DNA of 64,000 bases from an uncultured Prochlorococcus sp. Lineage in GTDB: Bacteria > Cyanobacteriota > Cyanobacteriia > PCC-6307 > Cyanobiaceae. Of this stretch, positions 53,179 to 64,000 are shown one piece after another. Position 1 is the stretch's first letter. Each line of letters opens with the position of its first letter. A program made the translations under genes and the position numbers. The notes beneath the pieces were generated by a model. The model was not told the DNA's origin, searched no databases, and was given only the letters and a program-made list of their open reading frames with translations. The stretch spans positions 1 through 64,000 of the forward strand of contig CACMXO010000005.1 of the NCBI GenBank assembly GCA_902617605.1, given 5' to 3'.

Positions 53179-55749
53179 GTGATTTCTCCCGATAAACAAT
53201 ATGAGGCTGATACCAATTTATATAATCCATCTGAAATAGAAAAAAAATGGCAGTCTATATGGACAGAAAACAATTTATACAAAACCGATGAATTAAAAGA
53301 GAATAGCGATAAATTTTATGCTTTATCAATGTTTCCCTACCCTTCAGGTAATCTTCATATGGGACATGTTAGGAATTATGTTATTACAGACTTAATAGCT
53401 CGATTCCAAAGATTTAAGGGCAAATCTGTTTTACATCCAATGGGTTGGGACGCTTTTGGTTTGCCTGCTGAGAATGCAGCGATTGAAAGAGGAATTAGTC
53501 CAAGTGTCTGGACTAAAAAAAATATTTCTCATATGAAGTCACAATTAAAGCTTTTGGGACTATCAGTTGATTGGGATAGGGAATTTGCAACATGTGATGA
53601 AAATTATTATATTTGGACTCAATATCTATTTTTAGAGTTATACAAGGCAGGTCTTGTATATCAAAAGGAATCAGAAGTTAATTGGGATCCTATAGATAAT
53701 ACAGTCCTAGCGAATGAGCAAGTTGACTCAGAGGGTAAATCTTGGAGATCTGGGGCAATAGTTGAAAAAAAATTATTAAAGCAATGGTTTTTAAGAATTA
53801 CTAATTATGCGGATGAGTTATTGAAGGATTTAGAAAAATTAGATAACTGGCCAGAAAGAGTAAAAATAATGCAAGATAATTGGATTGGAAAGTCAATTGG
53901 TACAAATATTAATTTCAATATCAATACCAATCCAGATGAGAAAATTACTGTATTTACAACAAGGCCAGATACTTTATTTGGAGTTACTTATTTAGCAATT
54001 TCTGTTAATCATTCATTAGTAAAAAGTATTTCTGATCAAGAAAAAATACAAGATATAGAAAATCTTAAACAATATTTGAAAAATAATAAAAATAATGAAC
54101 TTGAAAAAATTGGAATAAAAACTAACTTAACAGCAATAAATCCAGTTAATTCTGAACCTATTCCTATTTGGGTGGCAAGTTATGTTCTCGATGAATACGG
54201 CACGGGTGCTGTTATGGGTGTGCCTGCTCATGATATAAGAGATTTTGAATTTGCTAAGAAAAATAATATTGATATTAGACAGGTAATAATAAAGGATAAA
54301 AGTGAACAAAATAAAGAGCTTGAAGAAGCTTATGTAGAAAAAGGATATCTTATTAATTCAAATCAATACAATGGCATAGAAAATACTATTGCAAAAATAA
54401 AAATTTCAGAGGAGGGAGTAAATAATGGATGGGCTGAAAATAAGATTCAATATCGTCTAAGAGATTGGTTAATCTCTAGACAAAGATATTGGGGATGTCC
54501 GATACCCATAGTTAATTGCAAAAAATGTGGATCTGTTCCATTAAAGCAATCGGAATTACCTGTTTCCTTACCAAAAGATATAGAAATCTCGGCTAACAAG
54601 ATTAATGCTTTAGGTGATAATAATAATTGGATAAATACTACATGTCCAAAATGTGGAATAGCTGCAAGAAAAGAAACTGATACTATGGACACTTTCATGT
54701 GTTCATCATGGTATTTTTTAAGGTATCCATCTTCAAAATGTTCTAATAAGCCATTTGAAAAGATTGAAATAAATAAGTGGTTGCCTGTAGATCAATATGT
54801 TGGAGGGGTAGAGCATGCAATATTGCACTTGTTATATGCAAGATTTTTCACTAAAGCCTTGAGAGATAATGAACTATTTGAAATTGATGAACCTTTCAAA
54901 AAACTATTAACGCAAGGAATGGTTCAGGCGGCAGCCTATAAAAACAATAAAACTGGTAAATATGTTTCTCCTTCAGATATTACTGACTTATCAAATCCTA
55001 CAGATCCAATTGACAATTCTAAACTCGAAGTTCTTTTCGAGAAGATGTCTAAGTCTAAATATAATGGAATAGACCCTGAATCAGTAATTAAAAAATATGG
55101 AGCAGATACAGCAAGAATGTTTATATTATTTAAAGCACCACCAGAAAAAGATTTGGAATGGGGAGATACAGATGTTGAAGGACAATTTAGATTTTTAAGC
55201 AGGATTTGGAAGCTTTATATAAATTGTGCAAAAGATATAAATAGTAAATCTAATTCCTATCCAGATAAAGAAAAAAGTTTAATAAAGTCAATGAATATCG
55301 CTATAAAAGAAATTTCAAATGACATATTAAATAACCAATTTAATACAGCGATTTCAGAACTAATGAAGTTTTATAATTCATTATCAAATTCCATTAATGA
55401 CGTAAACAATAATTTAAAAATTAATGCTTTAAAAACATTTTGTATTTTGTTGGCTCCATTTGCACCTCATATTGCAGAAGAAATATGGCATCTTATAGGA
55501 TTTAAAAAATCTGTACATTTAGAACACTGGCCTTCATTTAATGCCGAGGCACTAAAAGAAGATTCATATGAACTAGTAATACAAGTGAATGGAAAAGTTA
55601 GAGACAAAGTAAAAATTAATAATGATATGAGTGAAGATCAAATTAAAGAATTGACTTTTAAAAGACCTAACATTTTAAAATGGACTCAAGATAAGGAAAT
55701 AAGAAAAATTATTATTGTTAAAGGAAAAATTATGAATATTGTTGTTTAA
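53179..55749 (+). CDS. leuS: Leucyl-tRNA synthetase
   Basis: The 856-residue class I enzyme starts at GTG 53179. [16 protein letters not shown] near 51-66 contains the HMGH site. The editing domain with [15 protein letters not shown] near 256-270 and [15 protein letters not shown] near 343-357 is complete, and [16 protein letters not shown] near 621-636 is the KMSKS site. Zinc-knuckle cysteines (NCKKCGS, TCPKCGI) are visible. Its TAA shares TTAA with the pgi stop (55746-55749). Confidence 0.97.
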   Translation: MISPDKQYEADTNLYNPSEIEKKWQSIWTENNLYKTDELKENSDKFYALSMFPYPSGNLHMGHVRNYVITDLIARFQRFKGKSVLHPMGWDAFGLPAENAAIERGISPSVWTKKNISHMKSQLKLLGLSVDWDREFATCDENYYIWTQYLFLELYKAGLVYQKESEVNWDPIDNTVLANEQVDSEGKSWRSGAIVEKKLLKQWFLRITNYADELLKDLEKLDNWPERVKIMQDNWIGKSIGTNINFNINTNPDEKITVFTTRPDTLFGVTYLAISVNHSLVKSISDQEKIQDIENLKQYLKNNKNNELEKIGIKTNLTAINPVNSEPIPIWVASYVLDEYGTGAVMGVPAHDIRDFEFAKKNNIDIRQVIIKDKSEQNKELEEAYVEKGYLINSNQYNGIENTIAKIKISEEGVNNGWAENKIQYRLRDWLISRQRYWGCPIPIVNCKKCGSVPLKQSELPVSLPKDIEISANKINALGDNNNWINTTCPKCGIAARKETDTMDTFMCSSWYFLRYPSSKCSNKPFEKIEINKWLPVDQYVGGVEHAILHLLYARFFTKALRDNELFEIDEPFKKLLTQGMVQAAAYKNNKTGKYVSPSDITDLSNPTDPIDNSKLEVLFEKMSKSKYNGIDPESVIKKYGADTARMFILFKAPPEKDLEWGDTDVEGQFRFLSRIWKLYINCAKDINSKSNSYPDKEKSLIKSMNIAIKEISNDILNNQFNTAISELMKFYNSLSNSINDVNNNLKINALKTFCILLAPFAPHIAEEIWHLIGFKKSVHLEHWPSFNAEALKEDSYELVIQVNGKVRDKVKINNDMSEDQIKELTFKRPNILKWTQDKEIRKIIIVKGKIMNIVV

Positions 55750-57329
55750 GAATTTATTTTTTGAATAACTAATGAATTTGGATTTGACCAATCGCCTTTA
55801 ACTAAATAATTATCATTACCGAAACACATTTCACGGAGTATAAAAAATATGGGTTCACTAACTGAATTATCAAATAATGATGCTATGTCATTTATAGAAT
55901 ATTCTCCACCTTCATCTAATAAATTACTTACTTTTTGTTGATACTCAATAATATTTGCTGCTGCTTTCTTTCCAGCTTCAACTCCAGGTTGATCATATGC
56001 ATTTATATTTACCAATTCAGCGTAGAAGGATACAGCCCTCTCAAATAAAGCGATTAAGGCCCCTAGTGAAAAACAATTTAACTTTTCTAAAGTAATAGTG
56101 ATACTTTGTCTGCCTTCACTAGAGAGTGCTGATCTGGTTCCTTGCAAAAAACCAGAAAGATATTCTTTAGGATTCTCTTTTTCATCAAAAATATTAGTAG
56201 ATGGAGAATCTAATAATTCAATAAAAATACAAAAGAAATTATCAATACCATCTCTCAGTTGCTGAACATAAGCATGCTGATCTGTAGATCCTTTATTACC
56301 AAAAACGGAAATGCCTTGATTAACTACTTTACCATTCCTATTAAATTTCTTTCCTAATGATTCCATTACTAATTGCTGAAGATATTTACTAAATACCTGT
56401 AACCTATCTCTATATGGTAATACGACCATATCTCTCTTCCCAACGCCATCCCCAGTTAAATACCAAGCAGATGACAATAATGCTGCGGGATTTTTTTTAA
56501 AATCACTTATACGCGTTGCCTCATCCATTAATGATGCACCTCTAATGAATTCAAATATATTTTCATTAATAAGAGCTAATGGAAGTAATCCCACAGAGCT
56601 TGTAATACTTGTTCTTCCTCCAACCCAATCTTGCAAATTAAATATTTTTAACCAATTTTCAGAAGTGGCCTTTTTAAATAATTTACTATCTTTCATCGTT
56701 ATAGCTATAGCATTAGAATTCCATTCAAGAGCATTATTTTCACAATGACTCTTAATAATTTCCATTGCAATTTTAGGTTCAGGCGTACCACCTGATTTGC
56801 TTACTACTACAAATAGTGTTGTGGATAATTTTTCAGATAATTCTTCTAACTTTTCGCTAATTAAAAAAGGATCAACATTATCGATATAAGAAAAATTTAA
56901 GCCTCTAGAGCACTTCTGCAGTGACTCTGTAATAAGTAATGGTCCTAAACCACTTCCACCAATTCCTATCCATAGAACATCAGTATAGTTCTGTTGATTC
57001 TTATTCTTAATATCTCCATTTAAAATTTGTTTCCCAAATTCAGAGATTGAATCAATATCTGCGCTAATTTCCTCACCTATTTTTGAAGATGGTGAAATTG
57101 ATGGATTTCTAAGCCAATAATGTCCAACTTGTCTATTTTCATCAATATTTGAGATTGCACCATTTTCTAATTCTTTTATTGATGAAAATACATCTACAAA
57201 TTTCTCTTCAAAATTTTTTATTTCTTCATTTGTGAAATTAATTTTGCTTATGTCTAACCAAATATTTAATTTTTTATCAAACCAAAGATAATTACAAAAT
57301 TTATCCCATGAGTTTAAATCTCCATTCAT
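55746..57329 (-). CDS. pgi: Glucose-6-phosphate isomerase
   Basis: The 527-residue isomerase interconverts glucose- and fructose-6-phosphate, serving glycogen and the oxidative pentose phosphate pathway. [18 protein letters not shown] near 121-138, [15 protein letters not shown] near 174-188 (sugar-phosphate loop) and [15 protein letters not shown] near 233-247 are diagnostic. [18 protein letters not shown] near 350-367 holds the catalytic His. It is convergent with leuS; 151 bases separate it from purN upstream. Confidence 0.97.
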   Translation of the reverse strand: MNGDLNSWDKFCNYLWFDKKLNIWLDISKINFTNEEIKNFEEKFVDVFSSIKELENGAISNIDENRQVGHYWLRNPSISPSSKIGEEISADIDSISEFGKQILNGDIKNKNQQNYTDVLWIGIGGSGLGPLLITESLQKCSRGLNFSYIDNVDPFLISEKLEELSEKLSTTLFVVVSKSGGTPEPKIAMEIIKSHCENNALEWNSNAIAITMKDSKLFKKATSENWLKIFNLQDWVGGRTSITSSVGLLPLALINENIFEFIRGASLMDEATRISDFKKNPAALLSSAWYLTGDGVGKRDMVVLPYRDRLQVFSKYLQQLVMESLGKKFNRNGKVVNQGISVFGNKGSTDQHAYVQQLRDGIDNFFCIFIELLDSPSTNIFDEKENPKEYLSGFLQGTRSALSSEGRQSITITLEKLNCFSLGALIALFERAVSFYAELVNINAYDQPGVEAGKKAAANIIEYQQKVSNLLDEGGEYSINDIASLFDNSVSEPIFFILREMCFGNDNYLVKGDWSNPNSLVIQKINS

Positions 57330-57480
57330 ATTATATATTTGTTTCCTTTAGTTATTCATTAATTATATCTATACGAATAGTACATAGATTTGATTCATTT
57401 AAAATTGTTTAAATTTATATTTTCAAATAAATATGTTTTTGAATATAAATAATTAAAGGAGAGGGTTTATTTTATTTCAT

Positions 57481-58167
57481 ATGAATTTATCATTGGATAA
57501 AATAAAAAATTTGGATAAACCATTTAATTACATAATTTCGCCTGAGATATCTGAATTTAGAAAATTTACACCAAAATTAAAAATAGGTGTGCTTGCTTCT
57601 GGAGAAGGAACAAACTTTCAGGAGTTAATTAATCTCTCAGAAAAAGGTGAATTAGATATAGATATAAAAGTTCTAATAACTAACAAAGATGATGCAGGTT
57701 GTATTAAAAGAGCTGAGAATGTAAAAATACCTTACAAAATAATAAGAGGCAAAGACTTTCTGCATAAAGAGCTATTTGAATTAGAAATTGTAAATACCTT
57801 AATTCATTACGATGTTGAACTTGTTGTCATGGCAGGCTGGATGAAAATTGTGACTCCATTTTTTATTAATAAATTCAGGAATAAGATTATAAATATTCAC
57901 CCTTCATTACTTCCAGCATATAAGGGTGGTTCTGCGATAAAGGACTCTATACTAAAAGGCTCAAAAATAACTGGTTGTTCAGTACATTTTGTTGAAGAGG
58001 AGGTAGATAGTGGATCATTGATAATGCAAGCTGCATTGTCAATTAGAGATGATGATGATATTGAATCACTTTCCAAAAGAATACATATGCTTGAGCATAA
58101 AATTTTACCTCACTCAATCTCTCATGCTGGTTTTTTGATAAGAAGTAATTTTATGGAAAATTATTAG
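57481..58167 (+). CDS. purN: Phosphoribosylglycinamide formyltransferase
   Basis: The 228-residue purine synthesis enzyme uses 10-formyl-tetrahydrofolate. VLASGEGTNFQELINL near 38-53 binds the substrate phosphate. The catalytic segment INIHPSLLPAYKGGSAIKD near 138-156 and GCSVHFVEEEVDSGSLIMQAA near 167-187 are typical. An AGGAGAGG ribosome binding site-like sequence lies about 20 bases upstream. It overlaps argC by 17 bases tail to tail. Confidence 0.95.
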   Translation: MNLSLDKIKNLDKPFNYIISPEISEFRKFTPKLKIGVLASGEGTNFQELINLSEKGELDIDIKVLITNKDDAGCIKRAENVKIPYKIIRGKDFLHKELFELEIVNTLIHYDVELVVMAGWMKIVTPFFINKFRNKIINIHPSLLPAYKGGSAIKDSILKGSKITGCSVHFVEEEVDSGSLIMQAALSIRDDDDIESLSKRIHMLEHKILPHSISHAGFLIRSNFMENY

Positions 58168-59206
58168 TTAACTCAAGACCTTCATCCATTGAAAATCCAC
58201 TCATAATATTTAAATTTTGAATTGCTTGCCCAGTCTGTCCTTTTAACAGATTATCAATTACAGATAATATAATTATCTTTCCATTTCGATTATCAACTTT
58301 AACAGAAAGAAAAATTTGGTTTGTATTTCTAACCCATTTTGTTGATGGGAATGTATCTACAGGTAATACTTTAATATTTTTGAAATTTCTATAATAATTA
58401 TCCATAAGAATTCTGCAATCATCAGAAGTTAGTCCTGGATCTCTTAATCTCCCATATATAGTCGAATGCATACCCCTTGAAATTGGAACCAAATGAGGTG
58501 TAAAAAGCAATTCAATTTTATTACCAGAAATTAATGATGCTAATTGCTCGATCTCTGATGTATGTCTATGGTTTATCAATCCATATGCTGATAGACCTTC
58601 TCCACATTCTGATAAGAGTAGCTTTTGGTTTGGTTCTCGACCACCTCCAGAGGTTCCGCTTTTAGAATCAATCACTATACCTTCATTTTCAATAATTCCT
58701 TGCGATAGATATGGAGCTAACGGAATAAGAGCAGATGTCGGATAACAACCTGGACATGCAATTAATCTTCCTTTTGAAATGGCTTCTTTATTTATTTCAG
58801 GAAGACCGTAGACTGCCTCTTTACATAAATCATCATCATTTCTTTTATAAATATCAGACTCTTTGGAATATACTTTTTTCCATTCATCTAATGACTTATA
58901 TCTGTAATCAGCAGATAAATCAATAACTTTAAGTCCTCTATCTAATAATTTCCTAGTCAATGTTGAAGATAGGCCATTTGGTAAGCAAAGCAAAGCAACA
59001 TCTGAATTTTTTGAAATATTATCTACTGAAATTTCTTCTATATACGGATCATTATCTAAATAAATAAAAGGGAAATTATCATTCCACTTTAATCCAGATG
59101 TTTTATTACCTCCTAAAAATGAAATTTTGTATTTTTTACTTTTCTTTAAAAGATTTACCGCTTGAATACCGCCGTAACCAGTAGCACCTACTATTGCAAC
59201 ATTCAT
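58151..59206 (-). CDS. argC: N-acetyl-gamma-glutamyl-phosphate reductase
   Basis: The 351-residue enzyme is the third step of arginine synthesis. GATGYGGIQAVNLL near 7-20 is the NADPH site and GCYPTSALIPLAPYL near 153-167 carries the active cysteine. SGTSGGGREPNQKLLLSE near 184-201 and FTPHLVPISRGMHSTIYGR near 240-258 also fit. It overlaps purN at its end and is divergent from ribBA with 88 bases between. Confidence 0.96.
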   Translation of the reverse strand: MNVAIVGATGYGGIQAVNLLKKSKKYKISFLGGNKTSGLKWNDNFPFIYLDNDPYIEEISVDNISKNSDVALLCLPNGLSSTLTRKLLDRGLKVIDLSADYRYKSLDEWKKVYSKESDIYKRNDDDLCKEAVYGLPEINKEAISKGRLIACPGCYPTSALIPLAPYLSQGIIENEGIVIDSKSGTSGGGREPNQKLLLSECGEGLSAYGLINHRHTSEIEQLASLISGNKIELLFTPHLVPISRGMHSTIYGRLRDPGLTSDDCRILMDNYYRNFKNIKVLPVDTFPSTKWVRNTNQIFLSVKVDNRNGKIIILSVIDNLLKGQTGQAIQNLNIMSGFSMDEGLELTNNFP

Positions 59207-59294
59207 TTCTTTGAATTGGCAGACTTTGAGATAGGATTATAAAGTGTTGAATTTAAGGTAACTAAAACACTATTTTTCTATATTGATAGGAATA

Positions 59295-61019
59295 ATGAAA
59301 GAAACAAGTCCCAAATCAAATAATGGAACAATTTTGGATATAAATGAATCTTTTAAAATTGAATTTGATCCTATCAGCGATGCCTTGGCAGCTATAAGAA
59401 ATGGTGAATGCATAATTGTTGTAGATGATGAAAGAAGAGAAAATGAAGGAGATTTAATATGTGCGGCTCAGTTTGCAACTCCACAACAAATTAATTTTAT
59501 GGCTACTGAGGGTCGTGGTCTTATTTGCCTAGCTATGCAAGGTGAAAAACTTGACTCTTTAGATTTACCATTAATGGTTGATAGAAATACAGATGAAAAT
59601 CAAACAGCTTTTACTATATCAATAGATGCTGGACCTGAAAATAATGTTACTACTGGAATTTCTGCTGAAGACAGGGCAAAGACTATTCAAGTTGCTATAA
59701 ACCCAAATACAAAGCCTGATGATTTAAGGAGACCGGGACATATTTTCCCATTAAGAGCTAAAAAAGGTGGTGTACTAAAAAGGGCAGGTCATACTGAAGC
59801 AGCAGTAGATATTGCGGCAATGTCAGGTCTATATCCCGCAGGAGTAATTTGTGAAATACAAAATCCTGATGGCTCCATGTCAAGACTTCCACAACTTAAA
59901 AAGTATGCAAAACAGTGGGGAATGAAATTAATATCAATAGCTGATTTAATAAGTTATCGTTTTCAAACTGAAAGATTTGTATTTAGAAAATCCGATGCTG
60001 TACTTCCAAGTATTTTTGGTAATTTTAAAGCTTATGGATATGTTAATGAACTTGATGGTTCAGAACACGTTGCATTAGTTAAACAAAAATCATCAAAATT
60101 AAGTGAACCTGTACTCGTAAGAATGCATTCAGAGTGCTTGACTGGCGATGCTTTTGGATCATTACGTTGTGATTGTAGACCTCAGTTAGAGGCTGCTTTA
60201 TCAAGGATAGAAAAGGAGGAAGAGGGAGTCGTTGTTTACTTGAGACAAGAAGGGAGAGGTATTGGTTTAATAAATAAATTAAAAGCTTACAGTTTACAGG
60301 ATGGAGGCTTAGATACTGTAGAAGCTAATGAAAAATTAGGTTTTCCCGCTGATCTCCGAAATTATGGCGTTGGGGCACAGATATTAACCGATTTGGGAAT
60401 AAAAAAATTAAAATTACTTACAAACAATCCTAGAAAGATTGCTGGATTAGGTGGTTATGGAATAGAGGTTATTGAAAGAGTTCCATTAGTGATTTGTCCT
60501 AATGATAATAATGCAGAATATTTAAGTGTAAAAAAAACGAAGCTAGGCCACATGTTTGAAGAAGATAATACTATTTCCAGAAATATCGATCCATTTATAT
60601 CAATTTTTCTTGACGGAAAATATAAATCAATTGATCTTGTTCCAATAAAAAATAACGTGATTAAATTCTGTAGTGATAAGAACATTAATATTAAACTGGA
60701 AAGTACTCCCAGATTATTGGCTTTTTGGAATCGACCCAAATTAGTTTGGAGGATTTTGCATGATCAGAATAGAACCAATTCCAACATTACTGATGAAGAA
60801 ATAAAAAATATAGAATTATTTATTCAGTATTTATCCAATTATGAAAAAAGTACGAAAATTGGAATTATTATATCTAGAAACATTGAACAAGCATTACACC
60901 CAAAAAGTAGCATCAAGTTAATCAATACTAAATTTTCTATTAATAATGAATTCTTATATTCATCTACAAGAAAATTTAATCTAGATAAAGAGACATTTAG
61001 TATTGTTTTTGAAGGCTAA
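59295..61019 (+). CDS. ribBA: Bifunctional riboflavin enzyme: DHBP synthase / GTP cyclohydrolase II
   Basis: The protein is about 574 residues long. The N-terminal DHBP synthase domain has [16 protein letters not shown] near 50-65 and [15 protein letters not shown] near 148-162. The GTP cyclohydrolase II domain has [19 protein letters not shown] near 272-291 (three zinc cysteines) and [14 protein letters not shown] near 318-331. A C-terminal extension of about 150 residues is not catalytic in known cases; it is common in cyanobacterial RibBA. I prefer ATG 59295 to TTG 59283. Confidence 0.96.
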   Translation: MKETSPKSNNGTILDINESFKIEFDPISDALAAIRNGECIIVVDDERRENEGDLICAAQFATPQQINFMATEGRGLICLAMQGEKLDSLDLPLMVDRNTDENQTAFTISIDAGPENNVTTGISAEDRAKTIQVAINPNTKPDDLRRPGHIFPLRAKKGGVLKRAGHTEAAVDIAAMSGLYPAGVICEIQNPDGSMSRLPQLKKYAKQWGMKLISIADLISYRFQTERFVFRKSDAVLPSIFGNFKAYGYVNELDGSEHVALVKQKSSKLSEPVLVRMHSECLTGDAFGSLRCDCRPQLEAALSRIEKEEEGVVVYLRQEGRGIGLINKLKAYSLQDGGLDTVEANEKLGFPADLRNYGVGAQILTDLGIKKLKLLTNNPRKIAGLGGYGIEVIERVPLVICPNDNNAEYLSVKKTKLGHMFEEDNTISRNIDPFISIFLDGKYKSIDLVPIKNNVIKFCSDKNINIKLESTPRLLAFWNRPKLVWRILHDQNRTNSNITDEEIKNIELFIQYLSNYEKSTKIGIIISRNIEQALHPKSSIKLINTKFSINNEFLYSSTRKFNLDKETFSIVFEG

Positions 61020-61023
61020 ATTA

Positions 61024-61461
61024 CTATTTTAAGGTTGCTTTTAGAATTTTTGAACCATTAGTAAGCTTTAGCACTACATCCATATCATCTGTCTTACCAA
61101 AAACAGTATGAACTCCATCGAGATGTGGCTGTGGTTCATAAACTATGAAAAACTGACTCCCTCCAGTATCTTTTCCTGCATGGGCCATAGAAATTGAGCC
61201 TTTTAGATGCTTATTGGAATTAATTTCACATTTAATATTATATCCAGGGCCTCCAGTTCCAGGCATACCAGATGCTCCATCACGAGTATTTGGACATCCG
61301 CCTTGAGCCATAAATCCAGGAATAACTCTGTGGAATGCTAGACCATCATAAAAACCATCACTAATCAATTTCGTGAAGTTTTTAACTGTATTAGGTGCGT
61401 CGTCAGAGAAAAATTCAATATTAATGTTCCCAAATTCTGTTTCAAATAATGCTGTTGTCAT
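61024..61461 (-). CDS. Cyclophilin-type peptidyl-prolyl isomerase
   Basis: The 145-residue cytoplasmic-type cyclophilin has no signal peptide. [16 protein letters not shown] near 43-58, [19 protein letters not shown] near 88-106 and [19 protein letters not shown] near 112-130 hold the catalytic pocket. It speeds proline isomerisation in protein folding. It lies 37 bases downstream of the DUF3110 gene and is convergent with ribBA, with four bases between. Confidence 0.95.
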   Translation of the reverse strand: MTTALFETEFGNINIEFFSDDAPNTVKNFTKLISDGFYDGLAFHRVIPGFMAQGGCPNTRDGASGMPGTGGPGYNIKCEINSNKHLKGSISMAHAGKDTGGSQFFIVYEPQPHLDGVHTVFGKTDDMDVVLKLTNGSKILKATLK

Positions 61462-61498
61462 GTTTTATTTATTAAATGATCAGTTGATATTTTAGTAG

Positions 61499-61882
61499 TT
61501 AAAGCAACTTTTCAAGGTTTTCTTTAATGGTATTTAAATCAATGTTATCTTTATCACTATTTTTGTCTTCCTCCCAATTTTCAACTTCTAGATTTTTCTG
61601 AGGGGGTGAAATTAATAACCTATCTTCTGCGGTTTTAGGTACAAAATTTTTTTCTACTAATTTGCATTCATAATCTAATTTAATACAGAAATCTTTTATT
61701 TCCTCTATGTTGATCATTTCAACACTAGGCAAAGGAAAATCTTGAGCTTCTAGTAGTCCACAATATCTTATTGCATCATCCTTATCTTCAAACATAAGAA
61801 CAATAGTCCTTCCTTTAAGTTCGATTGAATGAATGCCTTCCTTATCTGTTCCTGAATTATATAAAAGAACAAATATGTTCAT
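61499..61882 (-). CDS. DUF3110-family protein
   Basis: The 127 residues start MNIFVLLYNSGTDKEGIHSI, and LMFEDKDDAIRYCGLLEAQD near 29-48 with FPLPSVEMI following matches DUF3110, a small cyanobacterial domain. The C-terminal ~40 residues are acidic and Asn/Asp-rich. Function unknown. It is 33 bases downstream of dnaJ on the same strand and may be read from the dnaK-dnaJ transcript. Confidence 0.8.
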   Translation of the reverse strand: MNIFVLLYNSGTDKEGIHSIELKGRTIVLMFEDKDDAIRYCGLLEAQDFPLPSVEMINIEEIKDFCIKLDYECKLVEKNFVPKTAEDRLLISPPQKNLEVENWEEDKNSDKDNIDLNTIKENLEKLL

Positions 61883-61915
61883 AAGTAACGTTTTTTCTAG
61901 TTATATAATATTTGA

Positions 61916-62842
61916 TTAAGAATCAGAAAGTGATAATTCTTGTAATCTTGTATATAAAGCAATTTCTTCATCATTAATATCAGCCGGTATCACTACCAAA
62001 ATTTCTACATATTGATCACCAACATTATCTTCAAAAGTTAACCCCCTTCCTTTCAAACGTAACATTCTTCCCGTAGATGATTTTGGTGGTACTTGAAGTG
62101 TGACATTTCCATCAAGGGTAGGAACCTCAACTGCACAACCAAGAAGAGCATCATGAGGAAATAACTCTAATTTATATAGAACTCTTAAACCATCAATTCT
62201 TAGACCACTTTCCGTTTGAACTTTTAACTGTAGATAATGATCTTTACCTCCTCTTGCAATATTTTCAAGTCTTAATCGCCATCCATCTCCAGCGAAAGGA
62301 GGTGTATCAACTTCTACTACAGTTTCATCTTCAAGCTCAATTAAAATTGAAGCTCCATTTAAGGCCTCATCAGGAGTTAATTCTATAACTGTTTCAATAT
62401 CTTGGTGGAGTTTAACTGGTGGCGGCTCTTCTGGAGAGGTTGTAGGGTATTCATAATTATTAAATTCATAATTATTTGTATTTGTCGATTCATCCTCATA
62501 TGGTTCGTTTTCATACTCATTGGAATTATTAGGTGAGTATTCATATCCAAATAATGAATCAAGATAATCTTCAAAATCAGGAAAACCAGTCTTAAAATTA
62601 TTAATTTCGTTATCACCATGGACATTTTCATCCCCACTATTTTTTCTTACATTAGGATCACGTAGATATTCGTATGCTTCGTTAATTAATTTAAATCTTT
62701 CTTCCGCATTAATATCATTTTTATTTAAATCTGGATGCCATTTTCGTGCTTCTCTTCGAAAGGCCTTTTTAAGTTCTTTATCATCGAAATCAGAGGATAA
62801 ACCCAAAATCGACAAATAGTCTTTTTTAGAGGAAGTAGTCAT
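61916..62842 (-). CDS. dnaJ: DnaJ-type co-chaperone without zinc finger
   Basis: The protein is about 308 residues long. The J-domain (about 6-70) has KDYLSILGLSSDFDDKELKK and the HPD of WHPDLNKNDIN. A Gly-poor, acidic, Asn/Tyr-rich linker (about 75-140) follows. The C-terminal substrate domain begins with DIETVIELTPDEALNGASIL near 148-167. The cysteine-rich zinc-finger repeats of canonical DnaJ are absent, so it is CbpA/class B-like. I start at ATG 62842, 17 bases inside the end of dnaK, rather than at 62875. Confidence 0.9.
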   Translation of the reverse strand: MTTSSKKDYLSILGLSSDFDDKELKKAFRREARKWHPDLNKNDINAEERFKLINEAYEYLRDPNVRKNSGDENVHGDNEINNFKTGFPDFEDYLDSLFGYEYSPNNSNEYENEPYEDESTNTNNYEFNNYEYPTTSPEEPPPVKLHQDIETVIELTPDEALNGASILIELEDETVVEVDTPPFAGDGWRLRLENIARGGKDHYLQLKVQTESGLRIDGLRVLYKLELFPHDALLGCAVEVPTLDGNVTLQVPPKSSTGRMLRLKGRGLTFEDNVGDQYVEILVVIPADINDEEIALYTRLQELSLSDS

Positions 62843-64000
62843 TGTCCCATGGATCATCGTCCCTAGAATTACCATACCTCGAATTTCTATAATTTCTATT
62901 CATTTGATTTTCCCAAGGATCATCATCCCAATAATCATCTGAGAAGAGTTCATCCTTTAATGAACCAAATGTATTTTTAATGCTTTGTAAGGGATTACTA
63001 TCAGTTTTCTTTTCTGAGGCAAATTTTCTGTTTAAGCCGAATAATGCTTCTTGTAGAGCACTTACTGAAATTTCTAATTCTTGAGGATCATCATCATCTA
63101 TATAATCTTCAACATCTTGAATGGCTAATTCAACAGCTCGCTGTTGCCTCTCAGCCCCATAAGGTCCAAATTCTAATGAAGCATCCCTAAGTCTTCTCTC
63201 AGCTTGCGCAATAAGAGTTAATGCACTGTTTTTTCTATCAATTACAGATCTTTTCTTCCTATCTTCATTAGCTTTTGCTTTAGCTTCTTCAATTATCGAA
63301 TTTATTTCTTGCTCATTTAAGTTTGAACCTCCAGAAATTGTAACTGTTTGCTTTCTTCCAGTTGTTCTATCAGTTGCACTTACTTCTAAAAGACCATTAG
63401 CATCTATATCAAATGCTACTTGGACTTGAGGTATTCCCCTTGGAGCTGGAGGTATTCCTGATAGTCTAAATTTACCAAGTGATTTATTTTCAGAGGCTAA
63501 AGGCCTCTCTCCTTGACGTACTTGAACAACGACTGATGATTGATTAGCTACAGACGTACTAAAAACATCAGATTGTCTTACTGGTATTGGCGTATTTCGA
63601 GGGATAAGCACTTTCATAAGACCACCAATAGTTTCTAAGCCTAAAGATAAGGGAGTAACGTCATTTAGTAGTAAATCTTGTAAATCACCACTAATAATTC
63701 CAGATTGTATCGCAGCTCCAACTGCTACAACTTCATCAGGATTAACTGATTGACAAGGATCATTTGGAACAAGGGTCTTCACTAATTGTTGAACCATTGG
63801 AATTCTTGTGCTGCCTCCAACAAGAACTACCTCATTAATATCTTCAGCGCTCCACCCAGAATCATCTAAGGCTATTTGCACAGGCTCTAATAATCTATCT
63901 AATAAATCTTGTGATAATGATTCAAATATTTTTCTATCTAAGGTTTCTTCAATATGTAACGGCCCTTCTTTACTTGTTGTGATAAATGGCAAAGATATTT
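62826..64000 (-). CDS. dnaK: DnaK (Hsp70) chaperone, C-terminal part, cut by the window edge
   Basis: The frame is open to base 64000. The visible 391 residues begin in the nucleotide-binding domain (ISLPFITTSKEGPLHIEETL) and include VVLVGGSTRIPMVQQLV and NPDEVVAVGAAIQSG. The substrate-binding domain follows with LLNDVTPLSLGLETIGG and VVVQVRQGERPLASENKSLG. The C-terminal lid ends in Asp/Trp/Asn-rich repeats (DDDPWENQM, RDDDPWDNDYFL). Followed directly by a dnaJ-type gene, it resembles the cyanobacterial DnaK3-DnaJ3 pair, which is membrane-associated in Synechococcus. That assignment is inference. Confidence 0.93.
   Translation of the reverse strand, partial: ISLPFITTSKEGPLHIEETLDRKIFESLSQDLLDRLLEPVQIALDDSGWSAEDINEVVLVGGSTRIPMVQQLVKTLVPNDPCQSVNPDEVVAVGAAIQSGIISGDLQDLLLNDVTPLSLGLETIGGLMKVLIPRNTPIPVRQSDVFSTSVANQSSVVVQVRQGERPLASENKSLGKFRLSGIPPAPRGIPQVQVAFDIDANGLLEVSATDRTTGRKQTVTISGGSNLNEQEINSIIEEAKAKANEDRKKRSVIDRKNSALTLIAQAERRLRDASLEFGPYGAERQQRAVELAIQDVEDYIDDDDPQELEISVSALQEALFGLNRKFASEKKTDSNPLQSIKNTFGSLKDELFSDDYWDDDPWENQMNRNYRNSRYGNSRDDDPWDNDYFL

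Noticed and set aside
62843..62875. Upstream ATG for the dnaJ-type gene
   Set aside because: The extra 11 residues do not resemble DnaJ; the J-domain starts immediately after the ATG at 62842.

Overview
The window looks like chromosomal DNA of a free-living marine picocyanobacterium, most likely a high-light type Prochlorococcus. It is strongly AT-rich by eye. It carries cyanobacterial marker genes (aerobic chlorophyll cyclase acsF, a Psb30-like photosystem II peptide, Ycf20/DUF565, HemJ, CCB-type cytochrome assembly factor, DUF2996, DUF3110, DUF1995). Genes are packed tightly, and many share 1-17 bases with a neighbour. The strain assignment is inference. I see no insertion sequence, prophage, CRISPR array or rRNA operon. 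One tRNA gene is present.

Layout. 1-19.2 kb is mostly core: the end of a DUF3038/DUF4335-like pair, a hidden 53-residue membrane peptide, mfd, a TerC-family protein, fmt, pmbA-tldD, acsF, two cyanobacterial hypotheticals, a degenerate RNase II/R-like protein, a half-size GDT1/UPF0016 pair with a YkgJ-type protein, psb30, a HAD hydrolase, ycf20, rpmF and an FtsH paralogue without its zinc motif. 19.2-24.2 kb is the accessory part: a peroxiredoxin followed by a run of about a dozen tiny genes (41-120 residues, several with one membrane segment), a ribbon-helix-helix regulator flanked by matching palindromes, a VKOR-type thioredoxin, DUF1651 and a ClpS-like adaptor. 24.2-32.9 kb is core again: tRNA-Met, trmL, cobU, CCB, lptC, metG, a compact RNase II (Zam-like), rpsR, rpmG, pheT.

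32.9-36.6 kb holds a secreted 82-residue orphan, the only gene-free stretch above 300 bases, three copies of a 50-bp partly palindromic repeat, a protein joining a ribbon-helix-helix domain to a J-domain, and an Ap4A phosphorylase-like gene. 36.6-64 kb is core metabolism: metH, ilvE, cobN, a PHP phosphoesterase, hemJ, uvrC, coaD, a dacB-NifS-dapF operon, leuS, pgi, purN, argC, ribBA, a cyclophilin, dnaJ and the C-terminal part of dnaK.

Themes. Tetrapyrrole metabolism recurs (acsF, hemJ, cobN, cobU, with metH as a B12 consumer). Protein and RNA quality control recurs too (FtsH paralogue, ClpS, DnaK/DnaJ, two RNB proteins, TldD/PmbA). In each of FtsH and RNB, one member shows a destroyed catalytic site in an otherwise intact frame. 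The best candidates for something undescribed are the 50-bp repeat family beside the RHH-J-domain protein, the self-flanking operator of the small RHH regulator, the FtsH-like protein that appears to have lost its protease activity, and the degenerate/compact RNB pair.
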